This document shows, in pieces, positions 17,967-27,076 of a stretch of 64,000 nt of DNA (its first letter is position 1; each line of letters opens with the position of its first letter). Below the pieces are notes generated by a model. That model was not told the origin of the DNA. It did not search any database and saw only the letters and a list, made by a program, of their open reading frames with translations. Source of the DNA: Pacificoceanicola onchidii (GTDB lineage: Bacteria > Pseudomonadota > Alphaproteobacteria > Rhodobacterales > Rhodobacteraceae); contig NZ_SRXY01000004.1 in the NCBI RefSeq assembly GCF_004804335.1, forward strand, positions 417,014-481,013, given 5' to 3'. The position numbers and the translations under genes are program-made.

Positions 17967-20963
17967 ATGCTATTCAGGTTGCTGGCCGCCGCGCTTCTGG
18001 CGTGGCTTCCTTTTCAGAGTGCGGCGCAAGAGCAGGATACCGACGTTCGGCTCTACGTGTTCGGCAACTCGCTGGTGCACTACCTGAGTGAGCGCTCCAA
18101 GCAGACCAACGTGCCGCATTGGCTGAATGAAATGGCCAAGGCCGAAGGCAAGCGCTTCGCGGTCGATGGTCAATGGGGTTTTCTGCGTAATTTTGCCAGC
18201 AGCCTGCCACCAACGGCCAACTGGTCCTTTCCCGGGGTGTCCGGCGCATGGTCACCGGGACGCGCGTTTTCCTCCGGGCGCTTTGATGCGGTCATGATCA
18301 CTCCGGCGAACTTCATTCAGTATCAGCCGCCTGACATGCCTTATGATGGTGACAACCCGAAAGGGGAAAGCCCGATTGGTGCCATTTTGCAGATCATTGA
18401 CTGGACGGAGCAGGAAAGCCCCGGAAGCCGGATCCTGATCTATGAAGGTTGGGCGGAAATGGCCGGTGTCACCGGGGAGTTTCCACCATCAGACCGGGCG
18501 TTTGAACGGTACAATGAGATCAACCGCGGTAATTTGCATAGATGGTATCTCGACCTGATGAAGCAGATTGTCGAGGCTAGGCCAAATGCGGATGTGCGCC
18601 TTGTTCCGGTTGCCTCGGTTCTTGCTGACCTGTCCACCAAGGGTGGTCCGCTCAGCCGAATGCCGCCGCAAGCGCTTTATGTCGATGCGGAGCCGCACGG
18701 CACGCGGACGCAATATATGCTTGCAGCCATGGTCACTTACGCCGTTCTGTATGACGCGGCACCCCCGGCGGACTGGACGCCGCCCATTACGCTGCATCCT
18801 GAGATCATTACAAATTATCCTCAAATTGCGGAGCTGGTCTGGGCGGCGGTTGAAGGGCGTCCTTTGAACATCCAGGCTCAAGACACCCAGCCTGCCCGCG
18901 TGGAACAACCAAGACCCGCACCCGAGCCGGAGCCAGAACCTGAACCCGAGCCAGAGACCAGCGCGGCCAGCCTTGACCTGCCCGAACGGCAAACGCTCGC
19001 GCTCCCTCCGAGCGGCATTCGGCCTGATGGTATTCCGGCGCTTGGCATGGGTCTGAACGGCATTGCGGATTGGTCAACCCAGCATCCTTTCATCAACCTG
19101 ATGAAAACCGCCCGCGATTGGGTCGGCCATTCAGGGGGCGAATGGGGCGCATTTTCTTCCGAAGCGCTGCGCGCCTCCGGCGTTATCGGGGCGAGCGGTT
19201 ATCCCACGTCCATCCCGGAAGGCGCAGATGCGCTGGAGGCGGTCCTTCTGACCGATCAGCCCAGCGATGCCAAACATCTGCGCGGTGAATATGTCCTGTT
19301 TTACAAGGGCAAGGGCAACATCATCCTGACCGGGCGCGCGCGCCGGGTGCGTTATCAGGAAGGTGAGATCGGCTTTTACTACGAACCGGGTGAAGGTCTG
19401 GTCGGCGTGTCTCTCAGTTCCATCGACAAGGAAGACCCGATCCGCGACATTGTGATCGTGAAGCGCGAGAACCTGCCGCTCTATGAAGCCGGGGTCTTGT
19501 TCAATCCTGATTGGATAAGCCGGATCGAGGACCTGCGATCGGTGCGTTTCATGGACTGGATGCTGACCAATGGATCGCCGATCACCGGATGGGACGACCG
19601 CCCGAAGATGGGCGACATGACATGGAGTGTCTGGGGCGTGCCTGTGGAGGTCATGATCCGGCTCGCCAATAGGATCGGGGCGGACCCGTGGTTCAACATG
19701 CCGCATCTGGCCGATGACGAATATGTCCGCCAGTTCGCCGAACAGGTGAAGGCCGATCTGGACCCTGGATTGAAGGCCTATGTCGAGTTCTCCAATGAGG
19801 TCTGGAATTTCATATTCCCGCAGGCCCATTGGGCCGCTGCCGAAGCACAAGCGCTCTGGGGCGAGTCCGAAACCGGATGGATGCAGTATTATGGGTACCG
19901 CGCCGCGCAGGTGATGGATGTCTGGACGGATGTTTTCGGCTCGGACGCCAGTGCGCGTCTGGTCCGTGTCGCGGCCACGCATACCGGCTGGCCGGGATTG
20001 GAAGAAAACGTTCTGGTGGCCCCATTGGCCCTGCTCAAGCTTGGCCGCGCCCCACAAGACAGCTTCGATGCCTATGCCGTCACCGGCTATTTCGGCTATG
20101 AGCTGGGCGGCGAAGAGATGGCGCGGCAGATGACGGACTGGCTCGACGCTGCAGAAGCTCTTGCCAGGAAAGCTGGCGAAGAGCGCGGCCTCAAACGGGT
20201 GGCGTTGCGGGAGTTCGTCAAAGCCGCGCGCTTCGAAGGGGCAATTGCGCCCGTGACTCTGGCCTTGGCGGAAGGCTCTCTCAGGGAGCTGACCGAAGAG
20301 ATCTTCCCCTATCACGCGGGCGCGGCCAGCCGCGCGGGTCTGGACCTGATCATGTATGAGGGCGGAACCCACGTCGCTGCACACGGCGAACAGGTTAATG
20401 ACGAGCGACTCGCCGAGTTTTTCCAGACCTACAACTACACGCCCGAAATGGCCAAGCTCTACGAACAACTGTTGGCCGGGTGGGCAGAGGCAGGCGGGAC
20501 CTTGTTTAATGCCTTTGTTGATGTGGCACCGGCAACCAAATGGGGCAGCTGGGGTGCGCTCAGGCATCTGGATGACACCAACCCGCGTTGGGACATGCTC
20601 ATGGCCTACAACGCGTCGGGACCAAATGGGTGGGAGCCGCGCGATGAGCGTGCATTCGAAAACGGGATCACCCGGATTGCCGGTGTTGGCAACCAACGTC
20701 TGCAAGGCACCAGTTTCAGCGATGTGCTGATTGGCGGGCCGGGCAACGATACGCTTGTTGCCTCTGGAGGTGCAGATGTCCTTGGCGGCGGCGAAGGAAA
20801 GGACAGAGGCGTCCTGCCCGGCGCACGGGAGGACTACAGTTTCAGCCGCGACGGCCTGCATCTTCTTGCGAAGGGGCCAGACGGCACCATTCGGCTCAGC
20901 GGAATCGAAACCCTCGTTTTCGAAGACGCGCCCAGCACCGGAATCCCGGAGAGCGCTTTCTAA
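17967..20963 (+). CDS. Large secreted protein: SGNH-like N-terminal region, acidic linker, glycosidase-like domain, RTX end
   Basis: This 998-aa protein has a signal peptide (MLFRLLAAALLAWLPFQSAAQ). Residues about 25-310 begin LYVFGNSLVHYLS, a GNSL block that could be a degenerate SGNH/GDSL-like hydrolase core. A Pro-Glu repeat linker follows (PEPEPEPEPEPE, near 320). Residues about 350-880 form a second, probably TIM-barrel-like domain with NPDWISRIEDLRSVRFMDW and a YVEFSNEVWNF block, whose Asn-Glu is typical of the acid/base position of clan-A glycosidases. Near 920 a single RTX-type repeat (LIGGPGNDTLVASGGADV) suggests calcium binding and type I secretion, which conflicts with the Sec signal. 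The function is unproven; hydrolysis or binding of an extracellular polysaccharide is plausible. It is divergent from the leu leader and converges with the PBP gene, 3 bp away. Confidence 0.75.
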   Translation: MLFRLLAAALLAWLPFQSAAQEQDTDVRLYVFGNSLVHYLSERSKQTNVPHWLNEMAKAEGKRFAVDGQWGFLRNFASSLPPTANWSFPGVSGAWSPGRAFSSGRFDAVMITPANFIQYQPPDMPYDGDNPKGESPIGAILQIIDWTEQESPGSRILIYEGWAEMAGVTGEFPPSDRAFERYNEINRGNLHRWYLDLMKQIVEARPNADVRLVPVASVLADLSTKGGPLSRMPPQALYVDAEPHGTRTQYMLAAMVTYAVLYDAAPPADWTPPITLHPEIITNYPQIAELVWAAVEGRPLNIQAQDTQPARVEQPRPAPEPEPEPEPEPETSAASLDLPERQTLALPPSGIRPDGIPALGMGLNGIADWSTQHPFINLMKTARDWVGHSGGEWGAFSSEALRASGVIGASGYPTSIPEGADALEAVLLTDQPSDAKHLRGEYVLFYKGKGNIILTGRARRVRYQEGEIGFYYEPGEGLVGVSLSSIDKEDPIRDIVIVKRENLPLYEAGVLFNPDWISRIEDLRSVRFMDWMLTNGSPITGWDDRPKMGDMTWSVWGVPVEVMIRLANRIGADPWFNMPHLADDEYVRQFAEQVKADLDPGLKAYVEFSNEVWNFIFPQAHWAAAEAQALWGESETGWMQYYGYRAAQVMDVWTDVFGSDASARLVRVAATHTGWPGLEENVLVAPLALLKLGRAPQDSFDAYAVTGYFGYELGGEEMARQMTDWLDAAEALARKAGEERGLKRVALREFVKAARFEGAIAPVTLALAEGSLRELTEEIFPYHAGAASRAGLDLIMYEGGTHVAAHGEQVNDERLAEFFQTYNYTPEMAKLYEQLLAGWAEAGGTLFNAFVDVAPATKWGSWGALRHLDDTNPRWDMLMAYNASGPNGWEPRDERAFENGITRIAGVGNQRLQGTSFSDVLIGGPGNDTLVASGGADVLGGGEGKDRGVLPGAREDYSFSRDGLHLLAKGPDGTIRLSGIETLVFEDAPSTGIPESAF

Positions 20964-20966
20964 GCG

Positions 20967-23135
20967 CTACCGGTTCCCACCGCCGAAGATGTCGCGCAGC
21001 ACCTGATCAAGCAACGTATCGCCAACCCGCGCACCGCCGCGCGATTGAGGTTGCGGCACCGGGTCTGGCTCGGGGATCGGTTCTGGGATCGCAGGAGCCT
21101 GCATGGGCAGCGGTGTCACAGGCGTTCCTTCCGTGACCCGCACCATGACCTCGCGCCAAATCTCTGACGGAAGCCCGCCGCCTGTCACGCCGGTCAGGGG
21201 TGTGTTGTCGTCGTAACCCATCCAAACGCCAGTCACATAATCCGCCGTGAAGCCGATAAACCATGCGTCGCGCGCTTCCTGACTGGTGCCGGTCTTGCCT
21301 GCCGCTTCGCGATCCGGAAGACGCGCACGGCCGCCGGACCCTTCGGTGATGACTTTCTCCATCATCCAGATCAGCTGATACGACGCTTCAGGCTGAATGA
21401 CCCGTTCGCCGATTCCACCGCCGCTGCCCATCAAAGGCTCGTCATCGCCCTTCAAACGGAGTTCTTTCAACCCGTATGGGGTCACAGAGGATCCGCCGTT
21501 CAGAATTCCCGCATAGGCGCCGGTCATCTCGATCAGCGTCGCCTCCGAAGTGCCGAGCGCCATGGCAGGCGTGTCATGCAGATCGCGAACGATGCCGAAA
21601 TCCCGCGCCACCCGCATCACCAGATCACGGCCCACGCTTTCCGACACCTTGACCGCCGGGACGTTCAGCGAACGCGCCAGCGATTCTTTCAGGGTGACAC
21701 GGCCATAGTGCTTGCGCGTGTAGTTCTCCGGGCACCATTGGCCTGAGCCGGGAATGTTCAGACAGTAAGGCTCATCCATCACCGTATCGAGCGGCGAATA
21801 CCCAAGCTCCAACGCCGTGGCATAGACAAATGGTTTGAAGGCAGATCCAGTTTGCCGCACGGCCTGCGAGGCACGGTTGAACAGGCCCGTCGCATCCGTA
21901 TCGCGCCCGCCGATCATCGCACGCACCGCGCCCTCGGCATCCATTACAACAACGGCGACCTGCGCCTTAGAGCCTTCCCGCACCTTTTCGCTGAACACCT
22001 TGTTCACCGCATCGGCAGCCGCGCGTTGAATGCGCTGATCAAGAGTTGTCTGGATCAGCACGTCTTCTGTTGTGTCCTTGGTGAAGAACTCCGGACCGGA
22101 CTGCATCACCCAATCGGCAAAATATCCGCCGCCTAGACTGCGCGCCTCTTTTGACAGAACAGCGGGGTTTGCCTGATAAAACGCCGTGTCCTTGTCGCTC
22201 AGATAACCCTGTTCGTTCATCAACCGCAAAACGGTCGCGGCGCGATCCTGGCTGCGTTTGAGGTTAGCCGTGGGCGCAAGCGAGGACGGCGCGGACAATA
22301 GACCGGCGATCATCGCGGATTCTGCAGGGTTCAGGGCCGCGGCTGGTTTGGCAAAGTAACGCTGTGCGGCGGCTTCGGCACCGTAGGCCCCGCCGCCCAT
22401 GTAGGCACGGTTCATGTAGATGGAGAGGATTTCGTCCTTGGTGTATTTAACTTCCATCGCCAGCGCATAGAGCGCTTCCTTGGCCTTGCGCGCCAGGGAG
22501 GAACGGCGGCAGTCCTTGATATATTCTGCCTCGGATTCCCATTCCGCAGGATCGAAAGGCACACCAATACAGAGCAGCTTGGCGGTTTGCTGAGTGATGG
22601 TCGAACCACCATGGCCCGAAAGCGGCCCCCGCCCTTCGTTCAGATTGATGCGCACCGCGCTTGCAATGCCGCGCGGGCTGACACCGAGGTGGCTGTAGAA
22701 CCGCTTGTCTTCTGTAGCGACTATGGCGTTTTTCAGATGTGGCGAGACACTGGCCGCCGTCACGACACCACCAAACTGATCCCCGCGCAAAGCAAAAATG
22801 GCGCCACGATTGTCCAACAACGTCACGGAGCCGCGCGCGCGGCCATCCACCATTTCAGACGCCGGTGGCATCCCCGATTGCATGGAAAAGACAATGGCGC
22901 CGACGATCAGCGCCGTGACGATCCCGGCAAACAGGACTGTACGCCAAATCAGGCGAAACAACCCGCCAATGAGACCGAACACAAAGGCCGCGACCGGATT
23001 GCGGCGCTTCGTGGCTGGCGCGCGCCGCTTTTTCCTGGCGGGCTTTTTGGCTTTGCTCTTGGCCGGGGTCGCCGGTTTCTTCGGGTACCGCTTGTCGGCC
23101 ACAAGCCTTTTCGGCTTCCGTCGTGAATCACTCAT
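20967..23135 (-). CDS. Class A penicillin-binding protein (1A-type)
   Basis: This 722-aa bifunctional peptidoglycan synthase begins at ATG 23135, where the basic Lys/Arg/Pro-rich cytoplasmic tail starts (residues 1-50), followed by a single transmembrane anchor at about 55-85. The GT51 glycosyltransferase domain holds EDKRFYSHLGV and GGSTITQQTAK. The transpeptidase has active Ser431 in TGSAFKPF, then SLN in LARSLNVPAVK, and KTGTS. A C-terminal Pro-rich tail ends in a Gly-rich stretch. It polymerises and cross-links glycan strands at the periplasmic face. The neighbours give no operon partner. Confidence 0.95.
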   Translation of the reverse strand: MSDSRRKPKRLVADKRYPKKPATPAKSKAKKPARKKRRAPATKRRNPVAAFVFGLIGGLFRLIWRTVLFAGIVTALIVGAIVFSMQSGMPPASEMVDGRARGSVTLLDNRGAIFALRGDQFGGVVTAASVSPHLKNAIVATEDKRFYSHLGVSPRGIASAVRINLNEGRGPLSGHGGSTITQQTAKLLCIGVPFDPAEWESEAEYIKDCRRSSLARKAKEALYALAMEVKYTKDEILSIYMNRAYMGGGAYGAEAAAQRYFAKPAAALNPAESAMIAGLLSAPSSLAPTANLKRSQDRAATVLRLMNEQGYLSDKDTAFYQANPAVLSKEARSLGGGYFADWVMQSGPEFFTKDTTEDVLIQTTLDQRIQRAAADAVNKVFSEKVREGSKAQVAVVVMDAEGAVRAMIGGRDTDATGLFNRASQAVRQTGSAFKPFVYATALELGYSPLDTVMDEPYCLNIPGSGQWCPENYTRKHYGRVTLKESLARSLNVPAVKVSESVGRDLVMRVARDFGIVRDLHDTPAMALGTSEATLIEMTGAYAGILNGGSSVTPYGLKELRLKGDDEPLMGSGGGIGERVIQPEASYQLIWMMEKVITEGSGGRARLPDREAAGKTGTSQEARDAWFIGFTADYVTGVWMGYDDNTPLTGVTGGGLPSEIWREVMVRVTEGTPVTPLPMQAPAIPEPIPEPDPVPQPQSRGGARVGDTLLDQVLRDIFGGGNR

Positions 23136-23240
23136 TGTACTGCCCGGGTCTTTAGATCCTCTTGTGACAAACCTACGCTGCTTGTGCAGCAATGTTGACC
23201 AGAATTAAGCAAGATTTCGCTTCTCATTTTGATTATTTTT

Positions 23241-23264
23241 TGTGCAAACAATTCACTACGCACA
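23241..23264. promoter_or_regulatory. Inverted repeat upstream of glnK
   Basis: TGTGC-N14-GCACA lies in the AT-rich 197-bp gap between the PBP and glnK genes, about 125 bp ahead of the glnK start. glnK-amtB operons are usually NtrC-controlled, and this dyad is a candidate site, but it does not fit the enterobacterial NtrC consensus well and I see no convincing sigma-54 box. Confidence 0.3.
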
Positions 23265-23389
23265 TTTTTTAATCATTTTTGCCGGAGCTTGCCCCGAAAA
23301 CGTGCGCGAAATCTTCCATCAAGGGACCCCTGACGCCTTTCTGCATGTGCCAATAGCAGGAACGCCCTGCAAACGCGAAAGGGACCAAG

Positions 23390-23728
23390 GTGAAACTGAT
23401 CATAGCAACGATCAAGCCGTTCAAGCTCGAAGAGGTGCGCGAAGCGCTCACCGGGATCGGCGTACGCGGCATGATGGTGACGGAAATCAAGGGCTTCGGC
23501 TCTCAGTCCGGCCATACCGAAATCTATCGCGGCGCAGAGTACGCCGTGAACTTCGTACCGAAAATCAAGCTCGAAATCGTCGTTGGCGCGGCCATGGCGG
23601 ACCAGGTCGTCGAGACCATCAAGTCCACCGCCCAGACCGGCAAGATCGGTGACGGCAAGATCTTCGTTCTCGACGTGCAGCAGGCCGTTCGGGTCCGCAC
23701 CGGCGAAACCGACGCAGACGCGCTCTGA
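23390..23728 (+). CDS. glnK: Nitrogen regulatory protein PII (GlnK)
   Basis: This 112-aa protein starts with GTG at 23390. It has the PII signatures: MKLIIATIKPFKLEEVREALTGIGV at the start, the T-loop with the uridylylated Tyr (HTEIYRGAEYAV), and KIGDGKIFV toward the C-terminus, which binds ATP and 2-oxoglutarate. As a trimer it senses nitrogen and carbon status and plugs AmtB when nitrogen is plentiful. The amtB gene begins 30 bp downstream, the conserved glnK-amtB pairing, which is why glnK is preferred over glnB. Confidence 0.95.
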   Translation: MKLIIATIKPFKLEEVREALTGIGVRGMMVTEIKGFGSQSGHTEIYRGAEYAVNFVPKIKLEIVVGAAMADQVVETIKSTAQTGKIGDGKIFVLDVQQAVRVRTGETDADAL

Positions 23729-23758
23729 CGCGCACACTATCTTATGAGGAATACACCA

Positions 23759-25081
23759 ATGAAACTTCTCAAGACGCTGGCGCCGGCTGCATTGCTGCTG
23801 GCCATGCCGACGCTGGGCTTTGCGCAGGAGGCCGAAGCGGCCGCCCCGGGCTTTGACGAAATCGGCCCCTACATCATGACAACCCTGCTGTTCTGCATGG
23901 CAGGCTTCCTGGTTTTCTTCATGGCCGCGGGCTTTGCGATGCTCGAAGGTGGTCTGGTTCGTTCCAAGAACGTGACCATGCAGATGACCAAGAACATCGC
24001 GCTCTACTCGATCGCTGCCATCATGTACTGGCTGGTCGGCTTCAACACGATGTATCCGGGCGACTTCAACGGCTACTTCGCTCTGGGCGGCGCAACCACG
24101 CTTGACCCGGTTGGTATCGCAGCTGCTGACGCCGCGCTCGACTACGCATCCATCGGTTCGGACTTCTTCTTCCAGCTGGTGTTTGTTGCGGCGACCGCAT
24201 CCATCGTATCCGGTGCGCTTGCTGAGCGTATCAAACTCTGGCCCTTCCTCGCCTTTGTTGTCGTGCTGACCGGCATCATGTACCCGATCTCCGGTTCCTG
24301 GCAGTGGGGCGGCGGCTGGTTGTCCGAAATGGGCTTCTCCGACTTCGCCGGTTCGACTGTTGTGCACTCCGTGGGTGGCTGGGCCGCTCTGGCCGGTGCC
24401 ATCGTTCTTGGCCCGCGTATCGGCAAGTACAGCAAAGACGGTCGCGTTATCCCGATCCCGGGTTCGAACCTCGCCCTCGCCACTCTGGGTACGTTCATCC
24501 TGTGGCTCGGCTGGTTCGGCTTCAACGGTGGCTCGCAGCTCGCAATGGGCACCGTGGGTGACGTCTCTGACGTGTCGCGCATCTTCGCCAACACCAACAT
24601 GGCCGCTGCTGCCGGTGCTGTAACCGCCCTGATCCTGACCCAGGTCATGTACAAGAAGCCTGACCTGACCATGGTTCTGAACGGCGCACTGGCTGGTCTC
24701 GTGTCCATCACCGCTGAGCCGCTCGCTCCGACCCTGTTCGGCGCACTCTGGATCGGTGCCGTTGGTGGTGTGATCGTTGTCCTGACCATTCCGATGCTCG
24801 ACAAGTTCAAGATCGACGACGTTGTTGGCGCGGTTCCGGTTCACCTGTTCGCCGGTATCTGGGGCACCATCGCAGTTGTCTTCTACAACGGTGATGCAAG
24901 CCTGAGCACTCAGATCGTCGGCATCGCAGCTTACGGTGCCTTCACCTTCGTTGCCTCCCTGATCCTGTGGCTCATCCTCAAAGCAGTCCTGGGCATCCGG
25001 GTCTCCGAAGAGGACGAAATGACCGGTCTCGACATGGCGGAACTGGGCATGGAAGCCTACCCCGAATTCTCCAAGGGCTGA
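23759..25081 (+). CDS. amtB: Ammonium transporter
   Basis: This 440-aa protein starts at ATG 23759, which has GAGGA upstream (an ATG at 23744 is in frame but lacks this). A cleavable signal peptide (LLLAMPTLGFAQ) precedes 11 predicted transmembrane helices. Amt signatures include FAGSTVVHSVGGWAALAGA with the first pore His, WLGWFGFNGGS, and the late VPVHLFAGIWGT with the second pore His. It moves ammonium or ammonia across the inner membrane and is gated by GlnK. A strong terminator follows. Confidence 0.96.
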   Translation: MKLLKTLAPAALLLAMPTLGFAQEAEAAAPGFDEIGPYIMTTLLFCMAGFLVFFMAAGFAMLEGGLVRSKNVTMQMTKNIALYSIAAIMYWLVGFNTMYPGDFNGYFALGGATTLDPVGIAAADAALDYASIGSDFFFQLVFVAATASIVSGALAERIKLWPFLAFVVVLTGIMYPISGSWQWGGGWLSEMGFSDFAGSTVVHSVGGWAALAGAIVLGPRIGKYSKDGRVIPIPGSNLALATLGTFILWLGWFGFNGGSQLAMGTVGDVSDVSRIFANTNMAAAAGAVTALILTQVMYKKPDLTMVLNGALAGLVSITAEPLAPTLFGALWIGAVGGVIVVLTIPMLDKFKIDDVVGAVPVHLFAGIWGTIAVVFYNGDASLSTQIVGIAAYGAFTFVASLILWLILKAVLGIRVSEEDEMTGLDMAELGMEAYPEFSKG

Positions 25082-25113
25082 TTTCTCCTTCCTATCAGCC
25101 TAAGGAAACACTG

Positions 25114-25140
25114 CCCGGGCGTTCGCGCCCGGGTTTTTTT
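25114..25140 (+). terminator. Rho-independent terminator of glnK-amtB
   Basis: CCCGGGCG and CGCCCGGG form a perfect 8-bp stem closed by a TTCG tetraloop, followed by seven T. Confidence 0.92.
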
Positions 25141-25157
25141 GCGTCTGGTGCAGCCTG

Positions 25158-26063
25158 TCAGACGGATTGCAGCTTCTTGGCTTCCTGTCCCGCGAGACGG
25201 ATCAGGTCCTGCATGTACCCCTTGTCGAGATCTTCGGTCCGCGTGGCCGCGTAGAGGCGCCGCGTCACGCCGCCTTTCGTCAGAGGACGCGTGACGTAGT
25301 CGGAGCTGTACTTCACTTCCCGCACAACCCAGTCCGGCAGTACCGAAATGCCGCGATTGGAAGCCACAAGCAGCAGGATGACCGCTGTCAGTTCAACCTG
25401 CCGGATCGAGGCAGGCTCGACCTTGGCTGGCGTGAGAAGCTGGCTGAAAATGTCGAGACGGGATCGCTCCACCGGGTAGGTGATCAATGTCTGCCCACGA
25501 AAATCCTCTGCTTCGATAAAGTCTTTCTGCGCCAGAGGATGCGCGGCGGAGGCGACAAAGACCGGGTTGTAATCAAACAGCGGCGTGAAAGTGACGCCGG
25601 GCAGATCTTCGGGGTCGGAGGAGATCACAACGTCCACGTCTTCCTTGATCAGCGCGGGCATGGCATCGAAAGCGAGCCCCGGCCGAATGTCCACGTCCAC
25701 ATCCGGCCAGCTTTTGCGAAAGCCTTCCAGCACGGGAAAGAGCCATTCGAAACAGGCGTGGCATTCGATTGCGATGTGAAGTCGCCCCGATTTACCATCG
25801 CGTAAACCGGCAAACTCATCCTGAAGCGCTTCAATCTGCGGCAAGACCTGATTGGCCAATCGCAGAAGGCGCATGCCCGCCGCCGAAAGACGCATCGGCT
25901 TGGAACGGCGGACGAAGAGCTCGACACCGGCCTGCTCCTCCAAACCCTTGATTTGGTGCGACAGCGCGGACTGCGTGATGTTCAACTGATCTGCCGCGCG
26001 GGCTAGGCCGCCACATTCATGAATGGCTTTGATCGTGCGCAGGTGGCGAAACTCTATATGCAT
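25158..26063 (-). CDS. metR: LysR-family regulator of methionine genes
   Basis: This 301-aa protein starts at ATG 26063 (MHIEFRHLRTIKAI). The winged helix-turn-helix occupies residues 1-60 (ARAADQLNITQSALSHQIKGLEE), and a periplasmic-binding-like co-inducer domain follows. The assignment to MetR rests on the sequence type and on divergent pairing with metF across an 88-bp gap holding a TGAA-N5-TTCA box. MetR uses homocysteine as co-inducer and activates metE, metF or metH. The amtB terminator lies just beyond its stop, so transcripts converge. Confidence 0.88.
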   Translation of the reverse strand: MHIEFRHLRTIKAIHECGGLARAADQLNITQSALSHQIKGLEEQAGVELFVRRSKPMRLSAAGMRLLRLANQVLPQIEALQDEFAGLRDGKSGRLHIAIECHACFEWLFPVLEGFRKSWPDVDVDIRPGLAFDAMPALIKEDVDVVISSDPEDLPGVTFTPLFDYNPVFVASAAHPLAQKDFIEAEDFRGQTLITYPVERSRLDIFSQLLTPAKVEPASIRQVELTAVILLLVASNRGISVLPDWVVREVKYSSDYVTRPLTKGGVTRRLYAATRTEDLDKGYMQDLIRLAGQEAKKLQSV

Positions 26064-26070
26064 GCTCGGC

Positions 26071-26104
26071 TCATAAACTTGATGAGATTTATGAATTTGT
26101 TTCA
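26071..26104. promoter_or_regulatory. MetR box and adjoining dyad between metR and metF
   Basis: Bases 26092-26104 read TGAATTTGTTTCA, an exact TGAA-N5-TTCA with the central T of the known MetR consensus. Overlapping its left edge is a second dyad, TCATAAA (26071-26077) with TTTATGA (26088-26094), in the position expected of an autoregulatory LysR-type site next to the metR start. Confidence 0.7.
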
Positions 26105-26151
26105 CAAATCGACCTATGCGACAAGGATGCAACGTCACAGAGGTACGCCAC

Positions 26152-27018
26152 ATGATCCGCCCCGAGGTTTCTTTCGAGTTCTTTCCGCCCCGCAACATCG
26201 AGGCGACCTTCCGCCTTTGGGATACGGTTCAGGTGTTGTCCCCGCTTGATCCACGTTTTGTTTCAGTCACTTACGGCGCAGGCGGCACAACGCGCGATTT
26301 GACCCGCGATGCGGTTTCCGCCATTCACAAGCATTCTGGCCTGCGCACGGCTGCGCATTTGACCTGTGTAAACGCAACCCGCGAAGAAACCTTGGGAATC
26401 GCCCGCGATTTCGCCGCCGCGGGCGTGACGGATATCGTTGCCCTGCGCGGCGATCCACCGAAAGGCTCCAACGGATTTGAAGCGCATCCCGACGGGTTCG
26501 GTGACTCTGTTGAGCTTATCGAAGCGCTTGCCCAGACCGATGATTTCACGATTCGCGTTGGCGCCTACCCGGATCAGCACCCCGAGGCACCCAACGCGCA
26601 GGCTGATGTAGATTGGCTCAAGCGCAAGATCGACGCCGGGGCGTCCGAGGCGCTGACGCAATTCTTCTTTGAGGCGGAAACGTTCTTCCGCTTCCGCGAC
26701 GCTTGCGAAAAGGCTGGAATCGATGCGCCCATCGTTCCGGGCATCCTGCCGATCGAGAATTGGAAAGGCGCGCGGCGCTTTGCCGAGGCAACGGGTACGG
26801 TGATCCCGGCCTGGGTGGATGAGGCGTTTGCCAAGGCCGAACGCGACGGCCGCGAGGACCTCCTGGCAACGGCAATCTGCACGGAGCTTTGCTCCGAACT
26901 GATCGAAGGCGGCGTCGATAAGCTGCACTTCTACACGCTCAACCGGCCCGAACTGACCCGCGACGTCTGCTTTGCACTTGGCGTGACACCAGAGGTCAAA
27001 CTCGAACACGTGGCCTGA
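26152..27018 (+). CDS. metF: 5,10-methylenetetrahydrofolate reductase
   Basis: This 288-aa flavoprotein starts at ATG 26152 with AGAGG upstream. Signatures are RPEVSFEFFPPRN at the N-terminus, the VTYGAGGTTRD flavin region, TDIVALRGDPPKG, and the TQFFFEAETFFRFRD strand. It reduces methylene-THF to methyl-THF for methionine synthesis. The short form, without the eukaryotic regulatory domain, is normal for bacteria. It is divergent from metR. Confidence 0.96.
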   Translation: MIRPEVSFEFFPPRNIEATFRLWDTVQVLSPLDPRFVSVTYGAGGTTRDLTRDAVSAIHKHSGLRTAAHLTCVNATREETLGIARDFAAAGVTDIVALRGDPPKGSNGFEAHPDGFGDSVELIEALAQTDDFTIRVGAYPDQHPEAPNAQADVDWLKRKIDAGASEALTQFFFEAETFFRFRDACEKAGIDAPIVPGILPIENWKGARRFAEATGTVIPAWVDEAFAKAERDGREDLLATAICTELCSELIEGGVDKLHFYTLNRPELTRDVCFALGVTPEVKLEHVA

Positions 27019-27043
27019 TCCGCCACGATCCAGTCCCTGTACT

Positions 27044-27076
27044 CCCGGCGTGGCTTCGGCCCGCCGGGGCTCTTTT
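27044..27076 (+). terminator. Probable terminator of metF
   Basis: CCCGGCG (27044-27050) pairs with CGCCGGG (27062-27068); GCTCTTTT follows. The T-run is short, and the site abuts the stop codon of the convergent racemase-family gene. Confidence 0.55.

Noticed and set aside
18489..20861. Long minus-strand ORFs opposite the large secreted protein gene
   Set aside because: They read as His/Arg-rich shadow sequence; the plus frame has a signal peptide and recognisable blocks.
23193..23389. Sigma-54 promoter for glnK
   Set aside because: I could not find a convincing GG-N10-GC element with correct context; only an inverted repeat is reported.
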